Assembly: GCA_946480655.1 (NCBI GenBank)
Contig: CAMLKN010000138.1
Coordinates: 1 to 6,185, forward strand
Direction of reading: 5' to 3'
Source: an uncultured Devosia sp.
GTDB taxonomy: Bacteria > Pseudomonadota > Alphaproteobacteria > Rhizobiales > Devosiaceae
DNA length: 6,185 nucleotides
The notes below the pieces were generated by a model. The model was not told the origin of the DNA and did not search any database. It saw only the letters and a list, made by a program, of their open reading frames with translations. The position numbers were made by a program, and so were the translations under genes. Below, piece after piece: positions 1 through 5,630 of this stretch; position 1 is the first letter of the stretch; every line of letters begins with the position of its first letter.

Positions 1-23
1 CCCAGAGTGGCCGCGGTTCCAGC

Positions 24-130
24 CTAGAGCGCTTTCAGCAAAAGTGGACACCACTTTGCGGTTCGAAAGCGTGACACATCAACGAAGTAGAGCTCTCGTT
101 CTGATTCCATCAGAACGAGAAATGCTCTAG
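24..130. repeat. Short intergenic palindromic element (107 bp) at the 3' end of glyS
   Basis: The ends are inverted copies of CTAGAGC (24-30 and 124-130), followed inward by near-matching TTTC. Inside are two compound stem-loops. One pairs 30-36 with 65-71 (CGCTTTC/GAAAGCG) and, nested in it, 41-47 with 51-57 (AAAGTGG/CCACTTT, loop ACA). The other pairs 94-105 with 109-120 (12 perfect pairs, TCTCGTTCTGAT, 3-base loop) and extends outward through 88-93 with 124-129 past a 3-base bulge. The mosaic of stem-loops, small size and lack of coding capacity fit the dispersed non-coding elements of Rhizobiales genomes (the kind called RIME or Bru-RS); naming the exact family would need a genome-wide search. 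The right end overlaps the last base triplet of glyS, so the glyS stop codon TAG lies inside the terminal repeat. As RNA, the right-hand hairpin sits directly after the glyS stop and could act as a 3'-end stabiliser or weak terminator, although no clear U-tract follows it. Confidence 0.75.
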
Positions 131-2151
131 CCTGCGACCTTTCCGAAATCGGCCACCAGATGCATGGTGTCGCGCAGGCGGGCGAGCAGGTTGAGGCGGT
201 TGGCACGAACGGCCGGGTCAGCGTCGTTCACCAGCACCGCCTCGAAGAAGGCATCGACCGGGGCGCGGAGCGTGGCCAGCTCGGCCATGGCCCCCTTGTA
301 GTCGTCCTTTGCCACATGCGCCGCCACCGCGGCATGCACGCCATCGACGGCAAAGGCCAGCGCGGTTTCTTCGGGCAGCTTCAGCGATGACTGGTCGACA
401 GTGCCCGCATAGGCCTTGCCATCCTTCTTCTCCTCGGCGGCGAGGATATTGGCGGCGCGCTTGTAGCCGGCCAGAAGGTTGGCGCCGTCGTCGGTCGAGA
501 GCAGTGAAGAGAGAGCCTCGGCCCGCTGCGTGATCTGCAGAATGTCGTTGCTATCGGAGGAGATAACCGCATCGACGAGGTCATGCCGTGCACCGGCATC
601 GCGCAAAGACACCTTCAGGCGATCGTGGAAGAAGGCCAGGAGGTCCGGCTCTACATTGAGCGGGAACTTCAGATTGTTCTCGGTAATGATGCGGATGACA
701 CCCAGGGCCGCGCGGCGCAGCGCGAAGGGGTCGCGGGAGCCGGTGGGCTTTTCGTCGATTGACCAGAAACCGGAGAGCACGTTGAGCTTGTCGGCCAGGG
801 CCACGGCGATGGACACCGGTTCGGTCGGCACGCGGTCGGAAGGACCGAGCGGCTTGTAGTGCATTTCGATCGCCGTCGCGATCGCCGCCGGCTCCTTCTG
901 GGCGGTCGCATAATAGCGACCCATCAGCCCCTGCAATTCGGGGAATTCGCCGACCATGCCGGTGACAAGATCGGCCTTGGCCAGCATGGCTGCGCGCTTG
1001 GTCAGTTCGGTATCGGCGCCCACCTTGGGTGCGATCTCACCGGCCAGATGCACGAGGCGCTCGACCATGGCGAACTGGCTGCCCAGCTTGGCGTGGAAGA
1101 CCATGTCTTCGAGCTTGGGCAGGCCGTGTTCAAGCGGAATGGCCAGATCGCCTTGGTAGAAGAAGGCAGCGTCGGAGAGGCGGGCGCGGATGACGCGCTC
1201 ATTGCCCGCGACGATCACGGCGCCATCATCCTGCGGGATGGTGTTGCTGGTGATGATAAAGTTGGGCGCCAGCTTGCCCGACGCATCGCGCAGGCAGAAG
1301 CACTTCTGGTTGGCGCGGATGGTGGCGATGATGACTTCTTCCGGAAGCTTCAGAAAATCCGGATCAAACGATCCCATCATGACATTGGGCCATTCGACGA
1401 GACCCGCCACCTCTTCGAGCAGTCCCTCGTCATGGATGACGCTAAGTCCTTGCGCGAAGGCGAGGTGGTCCGCATCGTTGCGAATGATTTCCTTGCGGCG
1501 ATCGATGTCGAGCACGACCTTGGCGCGCTCCAGACACACCTGGTAGTCATCGAGACGCTTGACGCGAATGGCGTCGGGCGACAGGAACCGATGCCCGAAC
1601 GTGGTCTGGCCCGACTGGAGTCCGGCCACAGCGAAGGGCACGACGACCGGCTCGTCATTCTCGGTGCCGAAAGTGGCAGTGATGGCGCGCAGCGGCCGCA
1701 CCCAGTTGAAGCTACCCGAGCCCCAGCGCATGGACTTGGCCCAGCCGAAATCCGTCATGACCTTGGGCAAAATGGATGAGAGCAGGTCGACCGCATCGGC
1801 GCCCGGCTTTTCGATCAGCGCCACATAGAAGTCCCCCTTCTTGGGGTCGCTCTCGACCTTGGCCTGGTCGAGCGAGCTGAGCCCAGCCGAACGCAGGAAG
1901 CCGTCAATGGCAGGCTGCGGCGCGCCGACCTTGGGGCCCTTCTTCTCTTCGCGCGTATCGGGCGAGCGGGCAGGCAGGCCCGAAACGGCCAGCGCCAGGC
2001 GGCGCGGCGTCACGAAGGCCTTGGCGCCTTCATAGACCAGGCCCGCATCGACCAGCGCATTGGTGACGGCTTTCTTGAGGTCCTCGGCCGCGCGGCGCTG
2101 GAAGCGGGCGGGGATTTCCTCGGAGAAGAGTTCGAGCAGAAGTTCGGGCAT
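127..2151 (-). CDS. glyS: Glycyl-tRNA synthetase beta subunit
   Basis: This is the beta subunit of the bacterial alpha2-beta2 glycyl-tRNA synthetase, a cytosolic enzyme that charges tRNA-Gly; beta supplies most of the tRNA and anticodon recognition while alpha holds the catalytic site. The 674-residue product is close to the usual family length (about 690) and looks intact. Family hallmarks are the N-terminus [17 protein letters not shown] (1-17), VTPRRLAL (48-55), the LPEEVI stretch (269-274), [12 protein letters not shown] (324-335), [17 protein letters not shown] (392-408, in the HD-like domain), and [11 protein letters not shown] then [12 protein letters not shown] (453-480). The C-terminal anticodon-binding part has YKRAANIL (563-570) and the DALR-like [13 protein letters not shown] (631-643) ending in RLNLLARLR. 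The ATG at 2151 gives the canonical N-terminus, but no good Shine-Dalgarno sequence precedes it. It lies 57 bases after the DUF2207 stop on the same strand, so cotranscription is likely. Its stop codon is inside a palindromic repeat. It is unusual in not adjoining glyQ. Confidence 0.98.
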   Translation of the reverse strand: MPELLLELFSEEIPARFQRRAAEDLKKAVTNALVDAGLVYEGAKAFVTPRRLALAVSGLPARSPDTREEKKGPKVGAPQPAIDGFLRSAGLSSLDQAKVESDPKKGDFYVALIEKPGADAVDLLSSILPKVMTDFGWAKSMRWGSGSFNWVRPLRAITATFGTENDEPVVVPFAVAGLQSGQTTFGHRFLSPDAIRVKRLDDYQVCLERAKVVLDIDRRKEIIRNDADHLAFAQGLSVIHDEGLLEEVAGLVEWPNVMMGSFDPDFLKLPEEVIIATIRANQKCFCLRDASGKLAPNFIITSNTIPQDDGAVIVAGNERVIRARLSDAAFFYQGDLAIPLEHGLPKLEDMVFHAKLGSQFAMVERLVHLAGEIAPKVGADTELTKRAAMLAKADLVTGMVGEFPELQGLMGRYYATAQKEPAAIATAIEMHYKPLGPSDRVPTEPVSIAVALADKLNVLSGFWSIDEKPTGSRDPFALRRAALGVIRIITENNLKFPLNVEPDLLAFFHDRLKVSLRDAGARHDLVDAVISSDSNDILQITQRAEALSSLLSTDDGANLLAGYKRAANILAAEEKKDGKAYAGTVDQSSLKLPEETALAFAVDGVHAAVAAHVAKDDYKGAMAELATLRAPVDAFFEAVLVNDADPAVRANRLNLLARLRDTMHLVADFGKVAG

Positions 2152-2208
2152 GGTCTTGAACCGGATTTTTTAGGCGTGTGCGTGCTTATCGTGGGGGCGT
2201 CGGCTTGT

Positions 2209-4119
2209 CTACCAGCCGCCCCCACCGCCGCCACCGCCACCCCCACCCGATGAACCGCCACCGCCTGAACCGGAGGAGCTGGCCTGAACCGGCTGGGCCG
2301 CAACCATCGCGGCGGCCATGCCGGACGAGGCGGTGCTGATGGCCTTGGAGAGGTTGCCCGAGTCGAAATGACGGCTGCCTGAGTACCAGCGGGGCGAATA
2401 GTTATCCGTCGCGTCGCTGACTGCATGGCGGGCCAGTTCGGCCTCGAAATGCTCCGACCATGGCTTTTCTACGCCCAGGGCAATCGCATAGGGCAGGATG
2501 CGCTCGAACCGTTCCACCGTCATAGGCGGCTCGTCGACGATGTTGAGGCGGTTCTTCTCGGCGGTTTCGAGATAGAGCTTGAACCCCTCGATCTCGTCCA
2601 TGACCTTGCGTCCCTGGACGGTTGGCGCTCGCATCAGAACGGTGAAGATCACGCAGATGACCACCATGGACCCGGCAGCCACGGCGGCCGTGTTGATGGT
2701 GATGCCGGTAAAGCTTTCGAGGACGCCGCCACCCATATTGAAGACGAAAATGCCACCCCAAACCACCAGCATCAGGCGACGGAACAGGCCACCCGACTTT
2801 ATGGCATTAAACACGGCGCCGCCGATCACGCCGACGAAGATGCCGCCAAAGATCGCGAAAAACAGCCAGAGCGGTTCCAGCACATCGAACAGGACCATGC
2901 CGCCGATCATGGCCACGGCCAGCAGAAAACCGAGGCCTGCGAAGCCCCAGTTGTGATTGAACCAGACCTTGCGGTTCTCGCTCTCGATGGCACTGGTGAA
3001 CTCGGTGCGCTTGGTCCCCAGGTCCTTGCCATTGGCCTTGTCGAAGGTCACGGCGCGGCGACCGCTGAAATAGGAGAAGAGAACCTGCTCGCCCACCGGC
3101 AGCTTGCCGTCCGGCTGCTTGCCTGTCACCGCAACGGTCAAGGTCTTGCTCGGATTGCGGATATTGACCAGGCCCTTGACCCCGAGGTTGAAAATGGCGG
3201 CGGTCATGGCGGTCCAGCCGGCATTGGCGAAGCCCCAATTGTGCACATAATGCGTAAGGGCCGGCGAGAAGTCGCGTGGGGGGTGGAAGAGCGGAATGAT
3301 CGTACCCTTGGGTGGATCGCGCCCCACCCGCAACCAGGCAGTGAAATTGTAGACCAGCAGCAGGATGACCGCGAGGACGGGGAGCCAGACATCGCGCAGG
3401 TCCGAGAGTGATTGCAGCAGCGCGTCCGTGCCTTGTGGATAGGCGACGACGCCCTTCTGGAAGGAGACCGCAAAGGTCATGCCTTCGCCCGGATTGAGGC
3501 TCCGTTCGGTGCGAAAAATCGCGGTCGTATCGCTTTCGCGGGTGATGGTGACGTCGCTTTCGGTCGAACCGGCAACGCCGGTATAGGCCGCCAGTTCATC
3601 GATCACGGCACCCGGCGGCAAGCGCACCCGGGCCACCGAGGTTAGTATGGGAAAGTCCCAATAGTTGCCGGTCGCATTCCAGTAGAGCTCATCGCCTTCC
3701 CCGTCCGCCGTCGGGCGCGCCATCCGCTCCATGGTGTAGGCAATGGTGTATCGATGTTCGCCATACTGTAGGAAGACATCCGGGTCACCGATCCAGATGC
3801 GCAGGAAGTCGCCCATGCGCTCGACCCGGTACATTTCCGGCTTGCCCTTGCGGGTGACAGCTTCGACATCAAGATCGATACGGATTTTGTTGCCGCTGGC
3901 GCCCAGCATGGTCACTGGAATGTCGCGATAGATGCCCCGGCGGATCTGGCTGCCCTCGGCCTGGACGTCGATGGTCTCGAGCACTTTGACCGAGCCGTCG
4001 GTCCGCAATTCCACATCACTGGCAAAGGCACGGATTTCCTCTCGCGCCAGTGCCGGGGCGGCGAGGGTGAGGACAAGGGCCAGTACGGCGAGGAGGCGCG
4101 TCATGAGAAGTCGGTTCAT
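2209..4119 (-). CDS. DUF2207 (YciQ-like) membrane protein with glycine-rich tail
   Basis: This is a 636-residue predicted membrane protein of the DUF2207 family, whose E. coli relative is YciQ; its biochemical role is not established. Residues 1-25 form a signal peptide (hydrophobic core, cleavage likely after APALA). Residues 26-240 are the predicted extracytoplasmic DUF2207 domain, with RRGIYRDIP (60-68) and ELYWNATGNYWDFPI (144-158). Predicted membrane segments are near 244-263, 393-413, 417-440, 447-466 and 476-496. The region 500-560 carries GRKVMDEIEGFKLYL (503-517) and RILPYAIALGVEKPWSEHF (540-558), typical of the family. The tail (about 613-636) is Ser/Gly-rich, with 11 consecutive Gly before a terminal Trp. 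I chose the ATG at 4119 because it directly begins the signal peptide and has a weak GGAA five bases upstream. The longer frame to 4152 begins inside a palindromic repeat, and ATG 4104 (MTRLLAV) is a possible alternative. It lies downstream of lemA and upstream of glyS on the same strand; a shared envelope role with LemA is inferred from adjacency only. Confidence 0.92.
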   Translation of the reverse strand: MNRLLMTRLLAVLALVLTLAAPALAREEIRAFASDVELRTDGSVKVLETIDVQAEGSQIRRGIYRDIPVTMLGASGNKIRIDLDVEAVTRKGKPEMYRVERMGDFLRIWIGDPDVFLQYGEHRYTIAYTMERMARPTADGEGDELYWNATGNYWDFPILTSVARVRLPPGAVIDELAAYTGVAGSTESDVTITRESDTTAIFRTERSLNPGEGMTFAVSFQKGVVAYPQGTDALLQSLSDLRDVWLPVLAVILLLVYNFTAWLRVGRDPPKGTIIPLFHPPRDFSPALTHYVHNWGFANAGWTAMTAAIFNLGVKGLVNIRNPSKTLTVAVTGKQPDGKLPVGEQVLFSYFSGRRAVTFDKANGKDLGTKRTEFTSAIESENRKVWFNHNWGFAGLGFLLAVAMIGGMVLFDVLEPLWLFFAIFGGIFVGVIGGAVFNAIKSGGLFRRLMLVVWGGIFVFNMGGGVLESFTGITINTAAVAAGSMVVICVIFTVLMRAPTVQGRKVMDEIEGFKLYLETAEKNRLNIVDEPPMTVERFERILPYAIALGVEKPWSEHFEAELARHAVSDATDNYSPRWYSGSRHFDSGNLSKAISTASSGMAAAMVAAQPVQASSSGSGGGGSSGGGGGGGGGGGW

Positions 4120-4144
4120 TCTGTTCCGATTTGCCCTCTCCCTC

Positions 4145-4218
4145 GATGACATCCCGGCAAAGGCCGGGATCCATCTTGAGATCTCAGGTTGGACCCCGGC
4201 TTTCGCTAGGGTGACATC
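4145..4218. repeat. 74-bp intergenic palindromic (REP/MITE-like) element
   Basis: Two 29-base arms (4145-4173 and 4190-4218) are inverted copies of each other, matching at roughly 22 of 29 positions. The left arm runs GATGACATCCCGGC then CCGGGATCCA; the right arm mirrors it as TGGACCCCGGC through GTGACATC. The 16-base centre contains its own perfect 10-base palindrome TGAGATCTCA (4177-4186). The whole unit can therefore fold into one long hairpin on either strand. The left arm is in addition self-complementary (ATCCCGGC/GCCGGGAT). Small non-coding repeats with this CCGGGATCCA...TGGACCCCGGC plan are common between genes in alphaproteobacteria, which is recalled knowledge rather than a search result. 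It starts 26 bases after the lemA stop and ends 25 bases before the DUF2207 start codon, so in a shared transcript it would form a strong RNA structure between the two cistrons. Confidence 0.8.
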
Positions 4219-4244
4219 CGGTGGTTGGCCGCACCGCGGACCGC

Positions 4245-4802
4245 TCAGAACTTGACCTGCGGCACGGCGCGCTCGGCTTCATTCTCCAGCTCGAAATACT
4301 CTTCCTGGGTGAACTTGAACGCATTGGCGATCAGGTTGGATGGGAAGCTTTCCACCTGGATGTTGAGGTTGCGCACCGCGCCGTTGTAGTAGCGGCGCGA
4401 CATCTGGATTTCGTCTTCCACCTGCTGCAGGGCAGCCTGGAATTCGAGGAAAGTGGTATTGGCCTTGAGGTCGGGATAGGCCTCGGCCACGGCCAGGAGC
4501 CGCCCCAGTGCGGCTGAAAGCTCTCCTTCCGCCTGGGCCCGGGCGGCTGGCCCCGCGGAGGCTGCGCTCGTGGCCTTGGCACGGGCATTGACCACCGCGT
4601 CGAGCGTTTCGCGCTCATGGGTCATATAGCCCTTCACCGTTTCCATGAGGTTGGGAATGAGGTCTGTACGGCGCTTCAGCTGCACATCGATGCCCGACCA
4701 GCCCTCGCGCACCATCTGCCGGTTGGAAACCAGGCTGTTGTAGATGATGATGGCATATCCGACGACGCCCACGATCAGGGCGAGAATGATCCAACCGAAC
4801 AT
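4245..4802 (-). CDS. lemA: LemA family membrane protein
   Basis: This is a 185-residue LemA family protein, a small envelope protein of unsettled biochemical function. Residues 2-21 form a single N-terminal membrane segment (FGWIILALIVGVVGYAIIIY) with a very short leader, so the helical body is probably outside the cytoplasm. The family signature is near complete: YNSLVSNRQMVREGWSGIDV (21-40), LKRRTDLIPNLMETVKGY (42-59), RLLAVAEAYPDLKANTTF (101-118) and EDEIQMSRRYYNGAVRNLN (129-147), then the PSNLIANAFKF block (154-164). The predicted fold is a helical bundle with coiled-coil potential in 62-135. The start at 4802 is supported by the family N-terminus and a good ribosome site at 4809-4815; the reading frame continues upstream to an ATG at 4934, but those 44 residues look like translated promoter region. 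Family length is usually about 180-200. It heads the probable transcription unit lemA-DUF2207-glyS and is divergent from rnk. Confidence 0.95.
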   Translation of the reverse strand: MFGWIILALIVGVVGYAIIIYNSLVSNRQMVREGWSGIDVQLKRRTDLIPNLMETVKGYMTHERETLDAVVNARAKATSAASAGPAARAQAEGELSAALGRLLAVAEAYPDLKANTTFLEFQAALQQVEDEIQMSRRYYNGAVRNLNIQVESFPSNLIANAFKFTQEEYFELENEAERAVPQVKF

Positions 4803-4808
4803 GGTGTG

Positions 4809-4815
4809 CTCCCTC
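4809..4815 (-). promoter_or_regulatory. Ribosome binding site of lemA
   Basis: On the minus strand GAGGGAG lies six bases before the ATG at 4802. It is the strongest Shine-Dalgarno-like sequence in the window and settles the lemA start against the longer frame that begins at 4934. Confidence 0.75.
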
Positions 4816-4868
4816 AAGCAAATCGTGGGGACACTGGCAGTTTGGCCGGGCCTTTGCAACGGCGACGA

Positions 4869-4894
4869 GGCGCCGGACTTGACTTCCCGGCGCC
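4869..4894. promoter_or_regulatory. Inverted repeat upstream of lemA
   Basis: GGCGCCGG (4869-4876) and CCGGCGCC (4887-4894) are perfect 8-base inverted copies around a 10-base centre, about 67 bases before the lemA start codon. It could be a dyad operator or a hairpin in the lemA leader; the sequence alone does not decide. GC-rich dyads also arise by chance in DNA of this composition. Confidence 0.3.
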
Positions 4895-4945
4895 AATCCC
4901 TAGCTTTAGGCGCATGAACACACGCCCGAGCCATCGCAGCACCTT

Positions 4946-4960
4946 TATCCTTCGAGGATA
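4946..4960. repeat. Short perfect palindrome in the lemA-rnk intergenic region
   Basis: TATCCT (4946-4951) and AGGATA (4955-4960) are perfect inverted copies around TCG. It lies roughly midway between the lemA and rnk starts. The CCTTCGAGG core resembles the arms of dispersed intergenic repeats I associate with alphaproteobacteria, so it may be a remnant of such an element; a regulator binding site is the alternative. Confidence 0.35.
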
Positions 4961-5062
4961 GACGCCCTAGGCACGCTCACGCCGGAGCCTGTTTAGGGCT
5001 CAAGGCAGGTCACACCCCGACCCCCGGCGCATTTGTTCAACCCCATCATTTCAAATCTGCGA

Positions 5063-5078
5063 GCGCGATCTGTCGCGC
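5063..5078 (+). promoter_or_regulatory. Hairpin or dyad just upstream of rnk
   Basis: GCGCGA (5063-5068) and TCGCGC (5073-5078) are perfect inverted copies around TCTG, ending 30 bases before the rnk ATG and 16 bases before its ribosome site. It would form a stable tetraloop hairpin in the rnk leader if the transcript starts upstream, or could be an operator. No U-tract follows, so it is not a terminator. Confidence 0.35.
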
Positions 5079-5094
5079 CGCTGCGCTTATCGAC

Positions 5095-5100
5095 AAGGAC
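5095..5100 (+). promoter_or_regulatory. Ribosome binding site of rnk
   Basis: AAGGAC lies eight bases before the ATG at 5109 and supports that start. No in-frame alternative start with a better site is apparent. Confidence 0.6.
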
Positions 5101-5108
5101 AACAAGAA

Positions 5109-5516
5109 ATGACTGACATCCGGCGCGATCTCACCCCGCCCCTCACCTTGGGCACATCCGACCATGCCAAGCTCTACGCGCTGGGCGAAGCCGGCCTCGA
5201 CCGGAATCCGGCTCTGGCCGAAATCCTCCTCACTGAACTCGACCGCGCCAAGGTCGTCCCCGACGGCAAGCTGCCCGACGGCGTCGTGCGCATGGGCTCA
5301 CGCGTGCGCTACGAAACCAATGCCGGCGCCGAACAGACGGTGACGCTGGTCTATCCGGTGGATGCCGATATCGAACAGGGCCGCATCTCGGTGATGACCC
5401 CGATCGGCGTGGCCCTGATCGGCCTCAAGGCCGGCCAGTCCATCACCTGGCGCGACCGCGCCGACAAGCGGCACAAGCTGACCATAATCAGCGTCGAGGC
5501 GCCCGTCGCGGCTTGA
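5109..5516 (+). CDS. rnk: Rnk-type nucleoside diphosphate kinase regulator (GreA/GreB C-domain)
   Basis: This is a 135-residue protein of the Rnk family (E. coli Rnk is 136 residues). Rnk is related to GreA/GreB and in E. coli binds RNA polymerase and affects nucleoside diphosphate kinase levels; the role here is inferred from family. A short N-terminal helical part (about 11-50: SDHAKLYAL, then LAEILLTELDRAKVV) replaces the long coiled coil of GreA, so transcript-cleavage activity is not expected. The C-terminal FKBP-like domain spans about 55-130, with VVRMGSRVRYET (59-70), TLVYPVDADIEQGRISVMTP (79-98), GVALIGLKAGQSITW (100-114) and a final strand KLTIISVEAP. It is the only plus-strand gene, divergent from lemA and convergent with glyQ, so it is probably monocistronic. 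The high-GC codon use matches its neighbours. I am confident of the family; other short GreA/GreB-domain proteins are the only alternative. Confidence 0.93.
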   Translation: MTDIRRDLTPPLTLGTSDHAKLYALGEAGLDRNPALAEILLTELDRAKVVPDGKLPDGVVRMGSRVRYETNAGAEQTVTLVYPVDADIEQGRISVMTPIGVALIGLKAGQSITWRDRADKRHKLTIISVEAPVAA

Positions 5517-5536
5517 CGCCCTCAACAGAGGCGGTC

Positions 5537-5551
5537 CCGATCGATGATCGG
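5537..5551 (+). terminator. Small hairpin after rnk, possible weak terminator
   Basis: CCGATC (5537-5542) and GATCGG (5546-5551) pair perfectly around GAT, 20 bases after the rnk stop, and are followed by an A/T-rich stretch TTCAAAATTT. The stem is short and the T-run interrupted, so on its own it would be a weak terminator; it may act together with the stronger hairpin just downstream. Confidence 0.35.
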
Positions 5552-5565
5552 TTCAAAATTTCGAC

Positions 5566-5594
5566 GCCGCCCTCGGGTCAGGCCCGAGGGCGGC
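5566..5594 (-). terminator. Strong hairpin between convergent glyQ and rnk, likely terminator
   Basis: GCCGCCCTCGGG (5566-5577) and CCCGAGGGCGGC (5583-5594) form 12 perfect, GC-rich pairs around a 5-base loop. It lies 36 bases after the glyQ stop. Read on the minus strand the stem is followed within four bases by AAATTTT, a passable U-containing tail, so it is best assigned to glyQ. Read on the plus strand it is followed by ACGGTGGG, with no U-tract, but the stem could still stop or protect the rnk transcript. Confidence 0.75.
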
Positions 5595-5630
5595 ACGGTG
5601 GGTAAGCGCTGCCTAAAGTAGGCAAGCCGA

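Larger units (their letters stand above)
4803..5108. other. Divergent intergenic region between lemA and rnk
   Basis: These 306 bases separate the start codons of lemA (minus) and rnk (plus), so promoters for both genes should lie here. I see no convincing -35/-10 pair on either strand; TTGTTC at 5033-5038 is a possible -35 for rnk but has no good -10 at 16-18 bases. What is visible is a series of inverted repeats: 4869-4894 (8-base arms), 4946-4960 (6-base arms), GCCCTA/TAGGGC at 4964-4969 and 4994-4999, GAGCC/GGCTC at 4985-4989 and 4997-5001, and 5063-5078 (6-base arms). No open frame with coding character or RNA gene was recognised. Confidence 0.6.

Noticed and set aside
88..129. Intrinsic terminator for glyS
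   Set aside because: The stem is strong, but on the minus strand it is followed by CTTCGTTGATG rather than a U-tract, and the structure is better explained as part of the repeat element; I therefore did not list it as a terminator.
24..206. 60-codon plus-strand frame overlapping the repeat and the end of glyS
   Set aside because: It is composed of repeat DNA and antisense glyS, has no ribosome site and no recognisable product.
859..1779. 306-codon open frame on the plus strand inside glyS
   Set aside because: It is antisense to conserved GlyS sequence, has no recognisable domain and is rich in the His/Gly/Asp mixes expected of a mirrored high-GC frame.
2152..2208. Separate promoter for glyS in the 57-base gap after the DUF2207 gene
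   Set aside because: A TAAAAA stretch could serve as a -10, but no suitable -35 lies 16-18 bases upstream and the gap is short, so cotranscription is the simpler reading.
2425..3411. 328-codon open frame on the plus strand inside the DUF2207 gene
   Set aside because: It is antisense to a gene with clear signal peptide, membrane segments and family motifs; its product is a low-complexity His/Asp/Glu/Gly-rich sequence with no domain, a typical high-GC shadow.
4120..4152. Eleven-residue N-terminal extension of the DUF2207 protein from the ATG at 4152
   Set aside because: That ATG lies inside the palindromic repeat and would put a charged, Arg-rich stretch before a normal signal peptide; the start at 4119 is simpler.
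4803..4934. 44-residue N-terminal extension of LemA from the ATG at 4934
   Set aside because: The family N-terminus begins at the membrane segment encoded from 4802, which has a good ribosome site; the extension has no LemA similarity.
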